From Megalonaias nervosa (lineage: Eukaryota > Mollusca > Bivalvia > Unionida > Unionidae): a stretch of 64,000 nucleotides of DNA. Positions within the stretch are counted from its first letter, which is position 1, and each line of letters opens with the position of its first letter. The position numbers and the translations under genes are program-made. The notes beneath the pieces were generated by a model. It had not been told where the DNA came from and did no database searches. It saw only the letters and a list, made by a program, of their open reading frames with translations. The DNA is taken from the NCBI GenBank assembly GCA_016617855.1, contig JAECUM010012887.1, positions 1 through 64,000 of the forward strand, read 5' to 3'. Below, piece after piece: positions 60,101 to 64,000 of this stretch.

Positions 60101-60687
60101 TTACACAAGTACCAGTTAAAGTAGGGGGAGTTAACTTTCAACAGACATGTGTTTTATCAAGGCAATAATTTACATTCTTAGGTCTGTTAAATTAAAATAA
60201 CAATGGTACCCAGGAAAGGTAGTAAAAATGCTATATATTTGCTAGGGTGATGTTATTATTCTTATTTCTAATGATGGCTAACAACTCATCTCTTATTGTG
60301 TCTGCCCTTGCTCCAATGTACACAATACTGAAACAGCAATTAGATGATTGCTTTAGTTCCAACTCCAAACAACAGCCCTTGATTCTGGATTTTTTTTGTA
60401 TTCAATTACACTCCACTGATGACATGAGACACAACCATTGAAAAAAAGTTCTATCAATGAGTCAGTTTGAAAGAGACATGCAATAACCAACAAAAGAGGA
60501 CATTAAAATGGCTTTGTCCTGAACTAAGCAAGTATTGATAACAGGTTACCCACCTAATTGGAACAGTGTCCCTGCCACATGATTGTATTGGCAGCTCCTG
60601 TCTTTCACATATCTCCTTAAGCTGTCGTCTCACCTCTTGTGCTGTCTTCATGTTTCTCATGTCTATGAAGTTTTCATGACACCATTG
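45892..60687 (-). CDS. DHX33: DHX33-like DEAH-box RNA helicase, C-terminal part (four exons joined)
   Basis: On the minus strand, 60687-60554, 55708-55642, 48538-48429 and 45970-45892 join in frame (134+67+110+79 bases) to 129 residues and a TGA stop at 45894-45892. The peptide follows the C-terminal (OB-fold/DUF1605) region of vertebrate DHX33: Q-W-C-H-E-N-F, then a K-C-L...FFMSAAELQ segment, then VSIHPSSVLFRCKPGYVLYN, K-C-Y-M-R and D-L-C-V-I-D-A-E-W-L. DHX33 is known as a nucleolar RNA helicase linked to rRNA transcription and innate RNA sensing; the role in this animal is inferred. The ATPase core, with the DEAH box and Walker motifs, is not in the window and must lie to the right of 60687. 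The gene converges with the Limpet/FHL gene. Confidence 0.9.
46353..46520 (+). mobile_element. tRNA-related SINE, family C
   Basis: A box TAGCTCAGTAGAGTGTTGG, B box GGGTTCAACACC, then CTGCTCAGGCCAGA, CCTCAGTGT and AAGCACTTAGCATGA. The tail AGAGTGCTGAAATACCATTA begins the tandem array that follows. Confidence 0.8.
46485..47165. repeat. ~39-bp minisatellite derived from a SINE tail
   Basis: About 17 units of AGTGCTGAAATACCATTAAA plus TACCAATCAACCAACACAG, continuous with the 3' end of the SINE at 46353. Confidence 0.9.
47282..47330. repeat. (TA)n microsatellite
   Basis: About 24 uninterrupted TA units. Confidence 0.95.
47957..48450 (-). repeat. 26-bp minisatellite built from the DHX33 exon-end/5' splice site
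   Basis: About 19 units, read on the minus strand as (T)CCAAGTGTTACATGAG followed by GTAAGGAGT. The unit at 48427-48450 spans the real exon end and donor; the others run 5'-to-3' into the intron. Spacing is exactly 26 bp (48427, 48401, 48375, 48349, 48323, 48297...). At least six intronic copies keep GAGGTAAG, a strong donor match. Confidence 0.93.
48429..48538 (-). CDS. DHX33: DHX33-like exon (IHPSSVLF) whose donor is amplified
   Basis: The acceptor TGTATCATTTGCAG precedes 48538; the donor ATGAG^GTAAGG follows 48429. It is 110 bases, phase 0 in, two bases of Arg out. It encodes VVSIHPSSVLFRCKPGYVLY, NELTQTSKCYMR, the most conserved part of the DHX33 C-terminus. The final exonic bases and the donor form the first unit of a 26-bp tandem array continuing into the intron. 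Confidence 0.93.
48890..49420 (-). repeat. R2 repeat units, minus orientation
   Basis: Reverse-complement R2 text: GATTTTCAAGATGGCCATTA, CATTTAGGACGATCCAA, TCAGGAGGAATAGCAATAAT. About four units. Confidence 0.7.
49560..53000 (-). mobile_element. Tyrosine-recombinase (DIRS/Ngaro-like) retroelement relic, minus copy
   Basis: On the minus strand, 52986-52735 holds VYTSTAQMSGL, a likely RNase H motif with the aspartate lost. Then 51157-50852 holds YIEVVTELIRRGRSHLFSPF and KGKDSI, and the following frame gives YDVMAVTTSI, the recombinase HxxR-region pattern (H to Y, R to M). The stretch ATCAGCAGCTCAACAGGCTA (near 50690-50660) matches the plus copy near 32465. The terminal region 49912-49700 matches plus 32640-32830, including CTCCAGGGTAAGGA and ATTATGATC.GGTAAT. 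A 34-bp inverted-repeat pair (49913-49946, 50513-50546) interrupts it. The element is dead. The left boundary and RT are not resolved. Confidence 0.6.
53001..54140. other. Intronic sequence, nothing recognised
   Basis: It may include more of the retroelement relic, but no motif supports this. Confidence 0.35.
54149..54194. repeat. (TA)n microsatellite
   Basis: About 23 TA units. Confidence 0.95.
54655..55600. repeat. TGATTCTAATAGT satellite, ~950 bp
   Basis: Alternating 13-17-bp units (GACTGATTCTAATAGT, TGATTCTAATAGTCT) with higher-order pairing of about 31 bp. It ends about 40 bases from the donor of the short DHX33 exon. Confidence 0.95.
55642..55708 (-). CDS. DHX33: DHX33-like short exon (FFMSAAELQ)
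   Basis: The acceptor TCCTCCTTTACAG precedes 55708 and the donor GTTACT^GTAAGT follows 55642. It is only 67 bases: one base completes Arg, then 22 codons. The peptide KCLTAGFFMSAAELQREGEY corresponds to the CL..LFMSTAELQ..G.Y stretch of DHX33. A 1-kb satellite ends about 40 bases beyond its donor. Confidence 0.88.
56440..57480 (-). repeat. R2 element, minus orientation, about seven units
   Basis: Reverse-complement units with AAGATTTTCAAAATGGCC, CATTTTCATTTAGGACCAA and AAGTCTTCTAGTGAAAACCC. At 57440-57480 the sequence resembles a reversed 5' mark region (ATCAGGCCATCACACAATC, CTTTAGGTCTATGAACAGTA). Confidence 0.8.
57515..57690. repeat. ~60-bp tandem repeat, about three copies
   Basis: Repeats of ATGGAATGCAGAATGAATGT and AAATGAAATGCAAACATGAC. 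Confidence 0.85.
57972..59620. mobile_element. Tigger/pogo-like DNA transposon, non-autonomous
   Basis: Perfect 14-bp terminal inverted repeats CAGTAGTCCCCCTC at both ends, with the similarity continuing inward (GCGGCCAC / ACGGCCAC). The left flank is TA; the right flank is TG, probably a mutated TA. CAGTAGTCCCCC resembles pogo-superfamily Tigger termini (known from mammals). 1649 bp long, with only short open frames and no transposase, so a deleted, non-autonomous copy. Confidence 0.82.
59621..60540. other. Intronic sequence, nothing recognised
   Basis: Between the Tigger-like element and the DHX33 exon; no features identified. Confidence 0.4.
60554..60687 (-). CDS. DHX33: DHX33-like exon with QWCHENF
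   Basis: On the minus strand the acceptor is TATCTTTCTAG before 60687, and the donor is AATTAG^GTGGGT after 60554. It starts in phase 0 and leaves two bases of an Arg codon. It encodes Q-W-C-H-E-N-F-I-D, then a helical EVRRQLKEICERQELPI segment and SCGRDTVPI, matching the region of DHX33 that follows WCKENF in vertebrates (from memory). No upstream coding exon was recognised between here and 64000. Confidence 0.87.
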
Positions 60688-60732
60688 CTAGAAAGATACA
60701 ACAAATTGAATCTGAGTTACTGTAACAATATC

Positions 60733-60872
60733 AAACTCAAGGGGTTCTCTAAGATGTAGCGTTTCACCTCAAACTCAAGGGTTCTGTAAGATGTAGCTTT
60801 CCACCTCAAACTCAAGGGGTTCTGTAGCATATAGTGTTTCACCTCAAACTCAAGGGGTTCTGTCCGATATGT
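60733..60872. repeat. ~38-bp tandem repeat, four copies
   Basis: Units CCTCAAACTCAAGGGGTTCT plus GTAAGATGTAGCTTTTCA, about 45 bases upstream of a DHX33 acceptor. Confidence 0.88.
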
Positions 60873-61389
60873 AGCTGGGAGGGTGGCTAATTTCAATTAT
60901 GTAATACTTACTTACTAACTTTGCACTGCTACACTTTTCTACAATTTTAAGTCCCTAGTCCAAGTTAAATATTCCCTCAAATCTGTAACTGGAGGGCCAG
61001 AAAAGAATAGAACATGACCCTAGTCTGATTCCTTATTCATATCCAACATACAGAATATCTTCTTTTGATTTGGCCCAAGACTACATGACATCAGATGCAG
61101 GTGGGATGAGAGAATCTTTGCAATAGTAGCAGGCAAGTATTATGTAATTAAAATTACTCCCCCCCAAACTACTTTACTACTACTACTGCAATGCTGAATT
61201 TACCAGTTAGGAGGGAGGGCTAATGACCTCAAAACCAAAACTGGTGGAAGAAAAATGTGCTTACCCATACTATAGGACTGTTTTCTACTGTAGGCTGGTA
61301 GATGGCTGGGCCTCATGTTGTGCTATTATGAAGGGACACCACACATAAAGGGTACAAGGATGAAACGGTAGCATGAGACCACCAGAAGG

Positions 61390-61814
61390 CAGCTTACATG
61401 ATATTATCCAAAGACCCAAGATATAACAACAGCCCTAACTTCATGCATTTTAATTCTCATGAAAGAAAGATCCCTCTCAGTGAGGGTCTGATACACTATC
61501 TTGATAGTGAGGACAATCCACCTGGCAAAGTTGGCCACCCAAATATCTGAGGAACCCTTATAAGGGAGAAAGAAACAATTCCAATCTTTTCTTCTCCGTT
61601 CAGAGAAAATCAAATAGAAACCTAAAGGGATCTAACTGAGTAAAGGAAATTATCTTGACCATGTCAGGCACAGATATAACTCAGATTGGCAAACAGAAAC
61701 CAAATCATAGTTACCAAAAGATCTGAAAACAACCCTTTTTGACCAACAATGCATGAATTTCTCTCCTTCTCTGCACTGATGTTAAGGAGTGCAAAATGGG
61801 TGCTTCAGGGGTAA
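61390..61814 (-). pseudogene. Tyrosine recombinase fragment (third DIRS/Ngaro-like copy)
   Basis: On the minus strand, the frame at 61404-61613 contains PYKGSSDIWVANFARWIVLT and IKMHEVRAVVISWVFG. HEVR is the H-x-x-R catalytic box of DIRS-type tyrosine recombinases, and the order (FxPYKG, ..ARWI, HEVRA..SW) matches the family. Upstream, near 61770, another frame reads SVQRRREIHALLV, matching the first catalytic Arg region. Frameshifts and stops separate the pieces, and a SINE interrupts the 5' side. It is the best preserved of the three copies at the HxxR box. Confidence 0.72.
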
Positions 61815-61827
61815 GGTTCTCAAAGGA

Positions 61828-62105
61828 TTGTGTGTGTGATTTGGATTTTTTATGTAGCTTTAACAATTTTTCAGTCATATCACTACAATGTATGCAGTGT
61901 GGCAGTTTGTAGTGATGTCTAGCACTGGGGCATCATGCTGCAGACATGTAGCATGATGTCCCACCCAGTCAGATTATCCTGACACCAGGCAGACCAGTCC
62001 TAACACTAACCTCTTAAGTCTTTGGTACAACTCAACTGGGATTCAAACTTGTGACCTACCGTATCAAAGGCAGACACTCTGACTACTTAGGCCACTGGAG
62101 TGACT
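61828..62105 (-). mobile_element. tRNA-related SINE, family A
   Basis: The reverse complement of the family A body and head; the segment with CCAAGCGAGGC seen in the 32941 copy is deleted. A perfect 13-bp target-site duplication, GGTTCTCAAAGGA, lies at 61815-61827 and 62106-62118. Confidence 0.92.
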
Positions 62106-62357
62106 GGTTCTCAAAGGAAGCTTTGCTCAGTGGTGCATGGTAAAGGGGGTGTCAAAGAACACATGATACAGTTCCAGCAAACCATTATTGAGTGATTAAT
62201 GGTCTCTAGAGCTCAAAATACCTGATGAAATCAGAAAGATAAGGATCTAACCCAACAGCAGAAAACCTAGACAACTTGAGAGTATTAGAAAAGACAGGAT
62301 GTTGTTTCAAAGTTTGTCTATTTATAATAACAGTGGCCATATTTGATGGCAGATGGG

Positions 62358-62882
62358 GCACCAGGTGGCCAAGTGGTCAAAGGCACTTACCTTTACAGTT
62401 TACTGACATCTCACCTCTGTCCACATGGGTTTGCACCTTGATTCAACCAATGTGAGTATGTAAGAAAGTTTTCCAGTACCTGTGGCCCTGGGCAGCCAAG
62501 TGGTCTAAGGCATTCACCGTTATAGATCACAGACATCTCACCTATGTCTGCATGGGTTCGAGTCTCAGGCTTGGTCAGCATGTGTATGTGTGAAAGCTTG
62601 CCATAAGCTTCCTGTGCATCAGTGGTTCTTCCCAGGATTTTTCTGGGTTCTTCGTCTACCAGATATACTAGCTGCCATGTAAAAGCTTATCGTGTGCTGA
62701 AAAATAGCATTAAACCCAAAACAACAACACCACCACCAATAACTTTCCAGTAGCTTCCAGTGAGTCAGAGATTTCTCCTAGGGCTTCCCTGGGTTCTTCC
62801 CCTACCAATTATACTGGCCACCTAGTATAGCCTATCATGTGCTGAAAAATGGTTTTAAAACCCAAAATACCCAAACCAAAAA
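62358..62882 (+). mobile_element. SINE family B, outer copy of a nested pair
   Basis: Head CCAAGTGGTCAAAGGCACTT and B-box region up to about 62478, resuming at 62744 with TTTCCAGTAGCTTCCAGTGA and ending GTGCTGAAAAATGGTTTTAA. A perfect 15-bp target-site duplication, TTGATGGCAGATGGG, lies at 62343-62357 and 62883-62897. Confidence 0.92.
62479..62743 (+). mobile_element. SINE family B, inner copy
   Basis: A complete copy: CCAAGTGGTCTAAGGCATTC, GGGTTCGAGTCTCAGGCTTG, GTGAAAGCTTGCCATAAGCT, GTGCTGAAAAATAGCATTAA and a CA-rich tail. It is flanked by the 9-bp duplication TTTCCAGTA at 62470-62478 and 62744-62752, inside the outer SINE. Confidence 0.92.
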
Positions 62883-64000
62883 TTGATGGCAGATGGGCAT
62901 CATTTGCATTAATTTTGAAATGTCTTCATGCCAGGATGCTTTCTGTCAAGTATGGTAAAATTTTATTCTGCAGTTTGGAGAAGCTGTTTAAAGGTTTAGC
63001 TATTTTTTGTAACAGAGGATTTTCTATTTTTAATGAAAGTGGTTAAATTTGATAGCAGACTGGTATGGCTTACTGCCAGTATATTTAATGACAGATAAGC
63101 ATCATGTAAGTAAACTGAAATGACCTTCATGCCAGGATACTTTCTATTAAATTTGGTCAAATTTTGTAAAGTCAGTCTTTGCAAAGAAGCCATTCAAAGG
63201 ATTTTACATTTTTTGTAATGGTAGACATACTGGATGATAGATTGGCATCATTTATATATAAAAGTGAAAGCTACCGAAGTCAGAAATGCTTTCTGTTGAA
63301 TTTGTTCAAATTTTATTAAGTGGTTGATAAGAATCCATTGAAAGATTCTCCTATTATGCTGGCCATATTCTTGACAGTGGATTTGGCATCACTTAAATAA
63401 ATTATATACCTTCATGCCATGATGAATTATGTCACATCTGGTCAAACTGTGTTGAGTGGTTTTTGAGAAGAATTCATTTAAGAATTTTTCTATTTTTAGT
63501 AACAGCAGTCATGTTTGGTGGTGGATAAATATCATATGAAAAAATTTAAACAGCTTCATGCCCTGATGCTTTCTGTCAAATCGTGTCAAATTTTGTTGAG
63601 CAATTCTTATGACGGTTAAAGTTTCTTCTATTTCTGTAATAGTGGCCATATTTGATTGAAATACAGCATCATTTGAGCAAATATGAAAGAGCTTCATGCC
63701 AGGATGCTACCTGTCAAATTTTGTCAAATTCTTTTGAGCAGTACTTGCAAAGAAGTTGCTCAAAGATTTCACAACTTTTAGTAATTTCAGTATATGAAAG
63801 TCACCTATGCCTGTTTGCCCTATGTCAAATTTGGTCAAAATTTTGTTGTGTGATTCTTGAGAAGAAATTAAGGAAAGATTTTTCTATTGTTAGCAATGGT
63901 GTCCATATCTGAAGGTGAATCAGCAACATTTAAACAAATTTTAAAGACTTTTGTGCCAGAATGCATTCTGTCAAATTTTTTAAATTTCTGTTCAGTAGGT

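Larger units (their letters stand above)
62290..64000 (+). repeat. R3 tandem array, ~140-bp units, runs off the window end
   Basis: Units contain GTGGCCATATTTGAT, GGCATCATTT, TTCATGCCAGGATGCTTTCT and GTCAAATTTTGTTGAG, at roughly 62335, 63046, 63220, 63362, 63505, 63641 and 63890. Interrupted by the SINE pair at 62358-62882. Confidence 0.85.

Overview
This is an AT-rich, intron-rich, repeat-laden invertebrate nuclear sequence. Very long introns, tRNA-derived SINEs, a tyrosine-recombinase (DIRS/Ngaro-like) retroelement, a broken mariner transposase, pogo-like elements and many minisatellites suggest a lophotrochozoan animal. A bivalve mollusc is most likely, but this is inferred from gene and repeat style; no species-diagnostic marker was seen.

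Only two protein-coding genes are recognised, arranged tail to tail. The plus-strand gene (exons at 10463-10663, 27024-27198, 28121-28290, 34955-35141, 37560-37708) encodes the C-terminal half-LIM plus four complete LIM domains of a Limpet/FHL-family protein. All splice sites fit GT-AG and the phases run 0/1/0/1 without a break. The first visible exon starts inside a LIM zinc finger, so a long Limpet-type form needs an exon further upstream that I cannot see. An internal ATG (10493) in a good Kozak context would give an FHL-type protein of 283 residues. The minus-strand gene (exons at 60554-60687, 55642-55708, 48429-48538, 45892-45970) encodes the last 129 complete residues of a DHX33-like DEAH-box RNA helicase. 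Its helicase core lies beyond the right edge.

The rest is intronic or intergenic and largely repetitive. Region 1-10.4 kb holds a foldback hairpin, a pogo-like fragment, a mariner transposase pseudogene and SINEs. The 16.4-kb Limpet/FHL intron 1 (10.7-27.0 kb) holds minisatellites, a CCATCTTGAAAATCTTG-type tandem-repeat element (called R2 here), SINEs and a pogo-like MITE. The 6.7-kb intron 3 holds a plus-strand tyrosine-recombinase retroelement relic carrying two SINEs in opposite orientation. From 37.7 to 45.4 kb lie the Limpet/FHL 3' UTR and the intergenic gap. The DHX33 introns hold a second, minus-strand copy of the same retroelement (about 49.6-53 kb), a 1-kb satellite, another R2 array and a 1.65-kb Tigger-like DNA transposon. 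The right end (61.3-64 kb) has a third tyrosine-recombinase fragment split by a SINE with a clean target-site duplication, and a SINE nested inside another SINE inside a tandem array.

The most unusual observation is in DHX33: the 3' end of one exon together with its 5' splice site has been amplified into about 18 further 26-bp copies that run straight into the intron.
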